From NCBI GenBank assembly GCA_014116815.1, contig JACGYV010000020.1, positions 1 through 22,527 of the forward strand: a stretch of DNA of 22,527 nt. The letters run 5' to 3'. The notes under the pieces were generated by a model. That model saw only the letters and a list, made by a program, of their open reading frames with translations, had not been told where the DNA came from and searched no databases. Shown piece by piece: positions 1 to 7,720 of the stretch. A program made the position numbers and the translations under genes. Within the stretch, counting starts at the first letter, position 1; every line of letters starts with the position of its first letter. The DNA comes from Holosporaceae bacterium 'Namur'. GTDB taxonomy: Bacteria; Pseudomonadota; Alphaproteobacteria; Rickettsiales; Midichloriaceae.

Positions 1-52
1 ATGCTTCTACCTTGAATTCTTTTGTATAATTTTTCCTGGTTTGTTTTGTCAT
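1..52 (-). CDS. IS3-family OrfA-type transposase, N-terminal fragment cut by window edge
   Basis: Seventeen codons are visible, starting at ATG 52-50 and running off the left edge. The peptide MTKQTRKNYTKEFKVEA resembles the N-terminus of IS3-family OrfA proteins (HTH_Tnp_1), which begin with basic residues and a Y-x-x-E-F-K-x-E-A stretch just before the DNA-binding helix-turn-helix. A strong ribosome binding site, GGAGGA, lies just upstream on the minus strand. No terminal inverted repeat of this element was recognised in the following bases. The family call rests on a short match; the remainder of the gene lies outside the window. Confidence 0.55.
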   Translation of the reverse strand, partial: MTKQTRKNYTKEFKVEA

Positions 53-336
53 TTCATTCCTCCGATTGTTTCTCTTATTTTTATCAGAGTTTCTTATCTT
101 ACTCTCCAATTTCTCGGGATAACATCATCCTAAAGCTATAGTAAGCATTATAAAATACTACCCAATATTGTTTGTCTTAACCTACTTTTTATCTCCTAAT
201 TTAATATTTAACTTAATGGTAGCAATACCTCCGCTAGTTATTTTTGGTATACACTGGCTTCTTTCAGCAATTTACCTTGATTTGAAAAAGGTCAGGTCCT
301 TTACAGATGTACTTAACCTTCCTGGTTTTTATATAT
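53..336. other. AT-rich non-coding stretch, no gene seen
   Basis: Between the transposase start and the inverted-repeat unit I see no open frame with a ribosome binding site, no RNA gene and no clear repeat. The part next to position 52 must carry the leader and probably the end of the IS3-type element, but I could not identify its terminal repeat. Confidence 0.5.
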
Positions 337-364
337 AGGCCCAGTGTTAGAGAACGTGCAAAAA
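337..364 (+). repeat. Left terminal inverted repeat
   Basis: 28 bp, a perfect reverse complement of 866-893. Inward, CGGCCCTCAGTGTT aligns imperfectly with TGGAACTGCAGTGTT of the other arm. Confidence 0.85.
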
Positions 365-404
365 CGGCCCTCAGTGTTCTTTTATGCTAATTAAAAATGG
401 AACT

Positions 405-606
405 TTATAAGGGAAAATACTTGATTGCTTTTTCATATTCTTTTTGCGCTTCTGTTATAGATAATTTTACTGTAAACTTCTAAAGATTGTCTAGATTGAT
501 GGCCTGAGTAAGGTTGTAGGAGGGCATCATCTATACCTTGTTTTTTCATCCAGGTAAATAAGAAGTGTCGTAGCTTGTGAGGCGATATAGATCTTGAGAT
601 TCCTGC
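405..606 (-). pseudogene. Decayed tyrosine recombinase (phage-integrase/Xer-like), C-terminal catalytic fragment
   Basis: On the minus strand this stretch reads as the C-terminal catalytic part of a tyrosine recombinase. It has HKLRH (the H-x-x-R box), then [17 protein letters not shown], containing the G-H motif and the nucleophilic tyrosine (Y in EVYSK), and a tail ending FPL with stop 405-407. An in-frame stop (607-609) precedes the fragment, and no N-terminal DNA-binding domain or first catalytic arginine is recoverable. One extra base in the AAAA run complementary to 464-467 shifts the frame just after the tyrosine. Both defects mark it as inactive. It lies wholly inside the inverted-repeat unit 337-893. 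The motif order is diagnostic; which integrase subfamily it came from is not clear. Confidence 0.7.
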
Positions 607-865
607 TTATACTGCTTAAATGCTGCCTTCCGAAAGTTTTAAGGTGAGGTGGCGGGGATTAAGACATAGAACCCCATTATTACCAAAAGTTGTTATGAAC
701 CGCTCGATTTATATAGCTTAAAGTTACTAATAAACATCACACTTATCAGAAAAGAACTTAATAAACAAGAAATGAATGCTATTTTTGATAACTTTCCTAT
801 TACCTACTGATAAACGGCAAGCCTTAGAACCTGCATAAACTAAGGAGCTCAACACTGCAGTTCCA

Positions 866-893
866 TTTTTGCACGTTCTCTAACACTGGGCCT
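866..893 (-). repeat. Right terminal inverted repeat
   Basis: Exact reverse complement of 337-364. It begins one base after the TGA stop (894-896) of the neighbouring minus-strand gene, so it occupies the place where that gene's terminator would be expected. Confidence 0.85.
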
Positions 894-1290
894 TCATTGA
901 TTACCTTTGCCTACTACTCTTTGCTCTATACCACTCCCCCGCTCTATTCTAACCTTCTCTCTATAAGATAAGCTTTGGTTATTTTCTTCTAAATTATTAG
1001 TTGTTGGCACAACTACTCTTTCCAAATTTAACCGCTCTGTAAAACCATTTGCAGCGTTCAGCTCTTTACCCAATATCTGTTGTAGATATAGCTTAACCGC
1101 TTTATCGTCTCCTAATATCTCTCTTAACTTCTGGAACTTTCTATAACTGTTTATATCACTTCCTACTTCTATTAACTTATCTATCCCTTTAGTTCCATAG
1201 TTCTCATTGGCTATCTTCATGAACTCTTCTATCTTCTCATCGTTTAGTATAGGGTTTTCATAACTTGCTGAGTACACTGCATTTATTATG
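894..1290 (-). repeat. Copy 1 of shared 3' module (C-terminal ~130 codons)
   Basis: This end of the 2268-residue gene matches the end of the protease gene (9455-9850) closely in protein and visibly in DNA, including long near-identical runs such as SAVYSASY, YGTKGIDKLIEVGSD and NSYRKFQKLREILGDDKA. The rest of the two proteins is not alignable apart from generic ankyrin repeats, so this is a transferable C-terminal module. Confidence 0.85.
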
Positions 1291-4200
1291 CAATCAATCA
1301 TTTCTTTTGATAATTTTTTACTTTTCTCTATTTCTTCTTGTATTTCCTTATTATTAGCATCGACTTTTGGTTTTATAGCTCTAATTATAATATCATCTTC
1401 AATTATGTTTGCGAAAATGAAAGCCTCATTAAGTGTTTTTTCCATTATATTGTCGTGTTCTAACAATACTAACACTATTTCTCGATATCTAAGTCTAACT
1501 GCCTTACTTAAAGCAGTATCACCTCGAGTATTTTTAGTATTAATATTAGCTCCTTCAGCAAGCAACATTTTTACTAATTCTTTATCCCTTTGTTCAACTG
1601 CCTTACTTAAAGCAGTATCACCACGAGTATTTTTAGCATTAATATTAGCTCCTTCAGCAAGCAACATTTTTACTAATTCTTTATCCTTTTGATTAACTGC
1701 GATTATTAAAATACTGTTACCTTCTGTATCAGTACTATTAACATCTACCCCGCCTTGTAATAAAATTTCTACTATATCTTTTTTCCCTAGCATAGATGCA
1801 AGCACTATAGCATCATCAAAATCAACATTAATTTTTGTTTTAAAGTTAGATACTTCATGTAATAATTTTCTTAATAATTTATAATCATTATTTTTTATTC
1901 CCCACTCAAGAATATATCCAGTAACAAGCTTTAAGTTGAACTTGTAGCTTAGTTCCTTATTAATTTCCTTATTAATATATATTTCTTCATTCTCTAAATT
2001 GCCTCCCTGAACATATAGTATTCTTGCTAATTCAAAATAACGATGTTTGATAGCTAAATCTACTGGTGTCATATTATCGTTATTTTTCTGTTGAATATTT
2101 GCTCCATATTCAGCTAGCAATAAGGCTATCTCTTTGTTGTCATTACAAGAAGCCATATGCAATGCAGTATTGCCATCTTGCCCTCGAAAATCGATGTCAG
2201 CTTTAGCTTCCAATAGCATTTCAACTATTTCTTTGTAACCTTTCCCTGATGCAATGATTAAACCAGTATTACGATCTTCGTTGGTGATGTTAATATTAGT
2301 CACTTCCTCTATGAGCATTTCAACTATCTTTTTATGTCCGTTTGTAGAGGCCAAAAATACTATACGATCTATATTGATTTCTTTTCTAAGTTTCCTCTCT
2401 TTTTCTAGTAAAATTTTTACAATTTCTATATGCCCATTAATAGTTGCTAACATTAATGCTGTATTACCATACTGAGTATCGGAAATATTAGCCCCTGCAT
2501 CTAGCAATATTTTTACTATTTTAGTATGTCCCTTTTCTGCAGCAGCAATTAGTGCACTTCTACCATTTCTATTTGAGTGAAACGCATCCTCAGCATCTAT
2601 AGACACATAAGTTCTATTACCGTCATAAGTTAAATTATCAGGTCTATAAAAATAATTAATTTGATCATTAACATTCGCCCCTCTTCTAATAAGACTTTCT
2701 ACTATTTCTTTATGCCCTCCCTCAGCTGCAAGCATAAGGGGAGTTATCCCATATTTATTGGCTGGATTTACATTAGTATGTTCATCTAATAACAGTAATG
2801 CTGTTAACTCTTTCATTCCATATGCTGCAGCAAACATTAAAGGATAAGAGTTTACAATACGACCAAAACCTAATTTATCACGGATGCGAACTTTTTTGTT
2901 TAATATATCTAATATCATATTATCATTTTGGCTAAGAATTGCTCCTTTTGCTTTTAAAATTGAAACTATTTTTTTATATTTTTGTTCTTGCTTAGATTCA
3001 TATGATAATGCATATAAGATGGCAGTATTGCCATCTTTATCCCGTGCATTAATATCAATTTCTTTTTCAAGAAGGGTTTCTATGTCTTCTAATTTTCCCT
3101 TTTTCACTAAATTGATTAAATCTTGTGAGTTAATAAATATTTGGAGCATTGATGCTATTTCATTATATTTATTATTTCTTGCTAAGATTAATGCGTTATG
3201 TGTATCTCTTATTGGTTGATCTGAATTTATTTGATATAATAATATTAATTCTATTATCTCTTTACAATTTAATTTTGTAGCCCACATTAATGGGTTATAA
3301 CCATTTTTATCTATTAAGTTAAGGTTTGCTTCATTTTCTAGTAATATTCTCACTATTTCTAAATGTTTATGTTTGACTGCCCATATTAAAGCAGTCTCTT
3401 TATTTGAATTACATACATCTATACTTGCTTTTTTCTCCAATAATATTTGGACTATTTCCAAATGACCATTTTTTGCTGCCCACATTAAAGCAGTTTCTTT
3501 ATTTGAATTAGACATATCTACACTTATTCCTGCTGTAATTAGAAGATTCACTAAATTAATATTACCTTCTTTAGCAGTTATAATTAAACTTCCATCCTTA
3601 TTTAATATTCTTTTTAAATTTTCTAATTCTTTGGCTATCCCATTCTGATCAATTTCTTTATGGCCATCAAAAACTAAATTTTTCAATTTAGGGCACCTAG
3701 AGATTAGCTTAAATAAAATTTCATAATCAATATATTTACAATGATTTATATTTAAATTAACTAAAGAACTTAGTTTACTCTTGTTCTTACTTGTAAATAT
3801 AACTTTCTTATTGCTACCTATATACAATGTTTCTATCTTTTCACATCTACTAGCAATAATATCCAATGTATTATTGTTTAAATTAAGACAATTACTTATA
3901 TCTAACCAAAGCAAATCAGGAGAATAATATAATATATAATCTAAGTCTTTATCTGTTAAAGCTAAACAATTACTTAAATTCAATTTACTGAAAGATAACT
4001 TTTGCTGTTTGATAAACTCTAATATAGCTTTCTGTTTTTCTAAAATCTTCCCTTCTTCTATTGAACCTAGCTCTGTCTCTTTTTTTCTTGTATGGGTTAC
4101 TTTGATAATAGCCTCAAATATATTATCTATAAAAGGTCCTTTTAATTCAGAATTTCTCCCATTAATTACCATTTCTTTTAGCGGCTTAGATAATTTCTTA

Positions 4201-7200
4201 AATTGCTTATCTTTTCCACTTATAACTTCTTCCCTAATTTCTTTTAGCTTTCCTAATTGATCAATTACCTCATCTAGCTTCTTTAAAGCCTGTTGAGGTG
4301 CGCATTTACTCTTTTCCTTCATCTGTTTAGGACTTGGAACTTTTTGTATTACCGATCCTAAATATTTTGATTTTGTTGAAGAAACTTTTCTCGGTTCTAT
4401 AGGGCTACCTTTATTCAATTCTTCGTATTGTCCTTCCGATAACTTATTAAACTTTTCACTTGTAGTAGTTAAACTGTCATTTGTTAAAACCTTGTTATAT
4501 TCTGCAGCTACTATTATATCTATATTATTTAACAATCTTACATAGCTATAGTGCGAGTCATGTTCAAGTAAGCAGTCTTGTAGTTGCATAATTCTGTAGC
4601 AAATATTCACTCCCAACTGCTCATCTAATAACATCGGTATTGTTACACCCAATTTTTGCTCCTCTCCTTGCTTGTTAACTACTTCATGTTCTTGGATTAA
4701 ATTACCTTCGAATAACTTGCGATTCTCATCATCTCTTGCTTTTATTTTCACCAACCATTGACGCAGCATTTGAGGAGTTAATTTTTTTATCTTTTGTTTT
4801 ACGGCTTCAACAATGCTACTTTCCATTTTTTCTTTCGAGCAATACACCACAGATTTATGTATAAACTGTTTCCAAAATACCATATCAACTTTATAAACAT
4901 CCTGTAAAAACCCATGGTCATTATCAATGCAAAATAACCTACTTTTTATCTCACCTTCAGGGCTTCTGGTATTAGATTTTATATTATTACCGAATTGGTC
5001 ATCCTCAGGATTAGTAAATAATGTGCGAACAAATGCTAAGCCGTAACTCTCTTCATCTATCTTTTCTAAGCTTTCTAACTTTTCACTTAATTTTTCCCCT
5101 ATTACCGTTTTACTTATTAATACCGGTGTAGTTTTGCCATCTATGGTCATTTTAGCAAGTATACTAAATGGTGTCGTGGTGTATCCTAATAGTAAATGTG
5201 ATAATGAACTTACCGCATATTCTATTCCCGGCGCCTCAGGTAATTGTTTAATATGATAATATTCACCATTGTGATATATCATTCTTACATCTCTTCTTCC
5301 TTCAATTTCCTGGTTCTCAGGTTTAAGATATTCTCTTATCACTTCTTCTTTTAAGTATATCTTCTCTATTTTATTATTAATAATTAACTCTAAACTAATT
5401 TCGCCTTCACTGTCTTTACTAGTTTCTTGGTTTACTCCTAAATCAAGTATGGTATTTTGCCATGCTTCCTCGGTTATATCCAATGATATCTCGGCAGCTT
5501 TCTCATAATACCAATTTGCTTTTTCAGCATATAATATATCTCGCGTCTCATGATATTTCTCAATCAACTGTTTTGATTTTAATATCATTATATTTGCTAC
5601 TTTTTCAGAATCTTTATTCCTCTTAAGTGTTTCTATTTCCGTTTCTTGTTGATTACCATCCGTTAGACTTCTTGCTATACTCTGTGCCCTGTTATACATA
5701 GGCTGCATTATGTTTTCATACAATGTTCTAAGCATTGCCGCTTCATCATTGCTTAATATATAATCTTCTTTAACTCCCGTACTTTCTAGATATACTTCTT
5801 CCTTATTACCTCTATAATTTAAGTGGACCTTCATCCTTAAAGTCTGCGCAAACCTTATCCATTCTTTCATACCCTCCCCTTCACTATTGCTAAAATAACC
5901 CCTTTCCGTTAATCTATCTACCTTTTGCAGGCTAACAGATAAATCAGTATTATCTTCATCAATCAATATCCCTTCATACATACATAGCCTATTTGCCAGT
6001 AATACCGGAAACCTAAGTAAATTATCTTTTACGTCAATCCCTTCATCTTTTTCATTATCTGAGTTTTCATCAGCCAATCTTCTTACAACTTTATTTGCTT
6101 CTAGTTTAAACCTCAACGTGTCATCAATTATCCATTGAGAGAGAACCTTAGCTATACTTTCCTGTGGAATTTCTCTGATTCTTTTCCTATATTCAAAAAA
6201 TAACTCCTTACTGTTTTCCTTAGCGTACACTATGCATATATCTTGTTGAATCGCTGCATCGATTGAAAATACAATAGCAGTATTTTCATCTAAGATTCCC
6301 TCCCAGTAATTATCACTTAGTTCACCAACCGTACCTACGAGATTTCTTTTACCGTCATGCTTATAAGGAAAGTGAGTAGAATCAAAACTAAGTCCGATTT
6401 TTATTTTACTTAATATACTTTTATCTTCTAATGATATATGAGTTTCTCTTAACGATATTATCTTTATCTTTATTACTTCCGTTAATGCTCTGAAATATTG
6501 ATCTATCCCCTCCTTATCAGCTTCTGATAAAACTTTTTCTTTGATATCTTTTTGTTCATCATAAATTATCATCAATTCTATATCGGAATATGGGCATAGC
6601 TCCTTTCTGGCTAACGAACCTAGGCCTAAAACTACATATTTGTATTTACTTGGTCCTAAACATTTTACCGCATCTTTTACTATATCACTTATCAACTTTA
6701 TCAAGGCGGTATTAAAGCTCCCTCCCAAACTTTCTTCATTATTTACCAATTTATCTCTACTTTCGTTCCTGATTTGCCTTAATATTTCTTTATATTCTTT
6801 ACCCTTATATTTAATCGGATTAATATTATTTATCCCTTCGCCAATTATAACTTGGCTGTACTTTTCAAAAACTTTTAAATATTCATCTAATATTTCTGTT
6901 CTAGGCAGATAGTTTTTATTCGCAAGTTCATCTAGCTTTTCTATAATTACCCCATAAATTTCTGTAGCTCTTGTAATTTCCTTATATACATAATAAGTAT
7001 CGGCTATTCCCTCTAAATGGTTAATTATCCTTAATGCATCAATATCTTTATCCAGATTATATATATTTATGCGACGTTTTATTTTCTCAATCTTTACGAT
7101 ATCTAATATGGAATCTACTTCTATTAATGGAAACCTATTCCTTAAATCATCAGATATTATACTCTCATATAAAGCAGATTCCTTATATTGCTTCAATTTA

Positions 7201-7700
7201 AAGTAACATTTAGAAATATTATCTAATAATTCCCTGCACTCTTCCGTATTTTTTATATCTATAAAATATTCTAAAACAATATTATAATATTTAAGTGCTT
7301 CGGCATATTCTTCACTTTTTTTGCAAGCATCTCCTTTTTTACAAAGATTTTCACATAGCCTAATCAGATCTTTATTCTTTTTTCCTTCATGTAATCTCTT
7401 TAATCTTCTCCTAGTTGTAGATAGATCAAGTTGATAATCTCCTTCTTTCTTAGGCTCTTCCTCGATCTCTTTATATTTATTACATCCAATTACTCTTTCA
7501 TGTAATGTGGTTATCTTCTCCTCTATTTTATCTCCAAATTCCCAATGATCCTGAACTCTATCTATTATTTCTAAGAATTGTTCAACTTTTTTTATATTCT
7601 TATAATCTTCATTGCTAAGAATTTCTTCTGCTTTATCTAATAATCTTAAAACAGAGATACTTAGCTTATCGTTATTTTCTTTCACTTTAAAATCTTTCAT
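894..7700 (-). CDS. Giant TPR-nucleotidyltransferase-kinase-like-LRR-ankyrin protein with shared C-terminal module (2268 aa)
   Basis: ATG at 7700 follows AAGGA with 6-base spacing, 20 bp after the PP2C gene, so the two are co-transcribed. Regions in order: TPR-like helices (about 105-185); a GlnD/DUF294-like nucleotidyltransferase with G361-S362 and Y-S-D373-I-E375, where the usual D-x-D is D-x-E; a possible kinase-like fold (about 800-935) with candidate lysine near 818, PEDDQFGNN (D900/D901, N906) and CIDNDHGF (D926, D928); cysteine-type LRRs like those of F-box proteins (about 1228-1367); 18-20 ankyrin repeats (about 1373-2085); and a 130-residue C-terminal module shared with the protease protein. 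No signal peptide or membrane segment is seen, so the protein is cytosolic or exported by a dedicated system. A secreted host-directed effector is my inference. Ankyrins and nucleotidyltransferase fold are well supported; the kinase call is tentative. Confidence 0.85.
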   Translation of the reverse strand: MKDFKVKENNDKLSISVLRLLDKAEEILSNEDYKNIKKVEQFLEIIDRVQDHWEFGDKIEEKITTLHERVIGCNKYKEIEEEPKKEGDYQLDLSTTRRRLKRLHEGKKNKDLIRLCENLCKKGDACKKSEEYAEALKYYNIVLEYFIDIKNTEECRELLDNISKCYFKLKQYKESALYESIISDDLRNRFPLIEVDSILDIVKIEKIKRRINIYNLDKDIDALRIINHLEGIADTYYVYKEITRATEIYGVIIEKLDELANKNYLPRTEILDEYLKVFEKYSQVIIGEGINNINPIKYKGKEYKEILRQIRNESRDKLVNNEESLGGSFNTALIKLISDIVKDAVKCLGPSKYKYVVLGLGSLARKELCPYSDIELMIIYDEQKDIKEKVLSEADKEGIDQYFRALTEVIKIKIISLRETHISLEDKSILSKIKIGLSFDSTHFPYKHDGKRNLVGTVGELSDNYWEGILDENTAIVFSIDAAIQQDICIVYAKENSKELFFEYRKRIREIPQESIAKVLSQWIIDDTLRFKLEANKVVRRLADENSDNEKDEGIDVKDNLLRFPVLLANRLCMYEGILIDEDNTDLSVSLQKVDRLTERGYFSNSEGEGMKEWIRFAQTLRMKVHLNYRGNKEEVYLESTGVKEDYILSNDEAAMLRTLYENIMQPMYNRAQSIARSLTDGNQQETEIETLKRNKDSEKVANIMILKSKQLIEKYHETRDILYAEKANWYYEKAAEISLDITEEAWQNTILDLGVNQETSKDSEGEISLELIINNKIEKIYLKEEVIREYLKPENQEIEGRRDVRMIYHNGEYYHIKQLPEAPGIEYAVSSLSHLLLGYTTTPFSILAKMTIDGKTTPVLISKTVIGEKLSEKLESLEKIDEESYGLAFVRTLFTNPEDDQFGNNIKSNTRSPEGEIKSRLFCIDNDHGFLQDVYKVDMVFWKQFIHKSVVYCSKEKMESSIVEAVKQKIKKLTPQMLRQWLVKIKARDDENRKLFEGNLIQEHEVVNKQGEEQKLGVTIPMLLDEQLGVNICYRIMQLQDCLLEHDSHYSYVRLLNNIDIIVAAEYNKVLTNDSLTTTSEKFNKLSEGQYEELNKGSPIEPRKVSSTKSKYLGSVIQKVPSPKQMKEKSKCAPQQALKKLDEVIDQLGKLKEIREEVISGKDKQFKKLSKPLKEMVINGRNSELKGPFIDNIFEAIIKVTHTRKKETELGSIEEGKILEKQKAILEFIKQQKLSFSKLNLSNCLALTDKDLDYILYYSPDLLWLDISNCLNLNNNTLDIIASRCEKIETLYIGSNKKVIFTSKNKSKLSSLVNLNINHCKYIDYEILFKLISRCPKLKNLVFDGHKEIDQNGIAKELENLKRILNKDGSLIITAKEGNINLVNLLITAGISVDMSNSNKETALMWAAKNGHLEIVQILLEKKASIDVCNSNKETALIWAVKHKHLEIVRILLENEANLNLIDKNGYNPLMWATKLNCKEIIELILLYQINSDQPIRDTHNALILARNNKYNEIASMLQIFINSQDLINLVKKGKLEDIETLLEKEIDINARDKDGNTAILYALSYESKQEQKYKKIVSILKAKGAILSQNDNMILDILNKKVRIRDKLGFGRIVNSYPLMFAAAYGMKELTALLLLDEHTNVNPANKYGITPLMLAAEGGHKEIVESLIRRGANVNDQINYFYRPDNLTYDGNRTYVSIDAEDAFHSNRNGRSALIAAAEKGHTKIVKILLDAGANISDTQYGNTALMLATINGHIEIVKILLEKERKLRKEINIDRIVFLASTNGHKKIVEMLIEEVTNINITNEDRNTGLIIASGKGYKEIVEMLLEAKADIDFRGQDGNTALHMASCNDNKEIALLLAEYGANIQQKNNDNMTPVDLAIKHRYFELARILYVQGGNLENEEIYINKEINKELSYKFNLKLVTGYILEWGIKNNDYKLLRKLLHEVSNFKTKINVDFDDAIVLASMLGKKDIVEILLQGGVDVNSTDTEGNSILIIAVNQKDKELVKMLLAEGANINAKNTRGDTALSKAVEQRDKELVKMLLAEGANINTKNTRGDTALSKAVRLRYREIVLVLLEHDNIMEKTLNEAFIFANIIEDDIIIRAIKPKVDANNKEIQEEIEKSKKLSKEMIDCIINAVYSASYENPILNDEKIEEFMKIANENYGTKGIDKLIEVGSDINSYRKFQKLREILGDDKAVKLYLQQILGKELNAANGFTERLNLERVVVPTTNNLEENNQSLSYREKVRIERGSGIEQRVVGKGNQ
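1501..1698 (-). repeat. Two near-identical tandem 99-bp ankyrin units
   Basis: Units 1501-1599 and 1600-1698 differ at 5 of 99 positions by my count and encode NTRGDTALSKAV...LVKMLLAEGANIN twice. The other ankyrin repeats in the gene are much more diverged, so this is a recent in-frame duplication and a likely site of copy-number change. Confidence 0.85.
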
Positions 7701-7720
7701 TTCTATTCCTTAAAAAAGTT

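Larger units (their letters stand above)
337..893. mobile_element. 557-bp unit bounded by perfect 28-bp inverted repeats
   Basis: The outer sequence AGGCCCAGTGTTAGAGAACG (continuing through TGCAAAAA) at 337-364 recurs as its exact reverse complement at 866-893. The similarity continues imperfectly inward for about 14 bases, with CAGTGTT on both sides. This is the layout of a transposable element with terminal inverted repeats, but the interior holds only a decayed tyrosine-recombinase fragment and no DDE transposase. Flanking bases (TATAT left, TCATT right) give no target duplication. The right end abuts the stop codon of the 2268-residue gene. It may be a deleted IS or MITE-like derivative, or a recombinase-associated cassette; I cannot name the family. 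Confidence 0.6.

Noticed and set aside
1288..1692. Plus-strand open frames inside the giant genes (for example 1288-1692, 11541-12107, 18109-18540)
   Set aside because: They are antisense shadows of repeat-rich coding sequence, have no ribosome binding sites, and encode repetitive S/L/I-rich peptides mirroring the ankyrin or HEAT periodicity.
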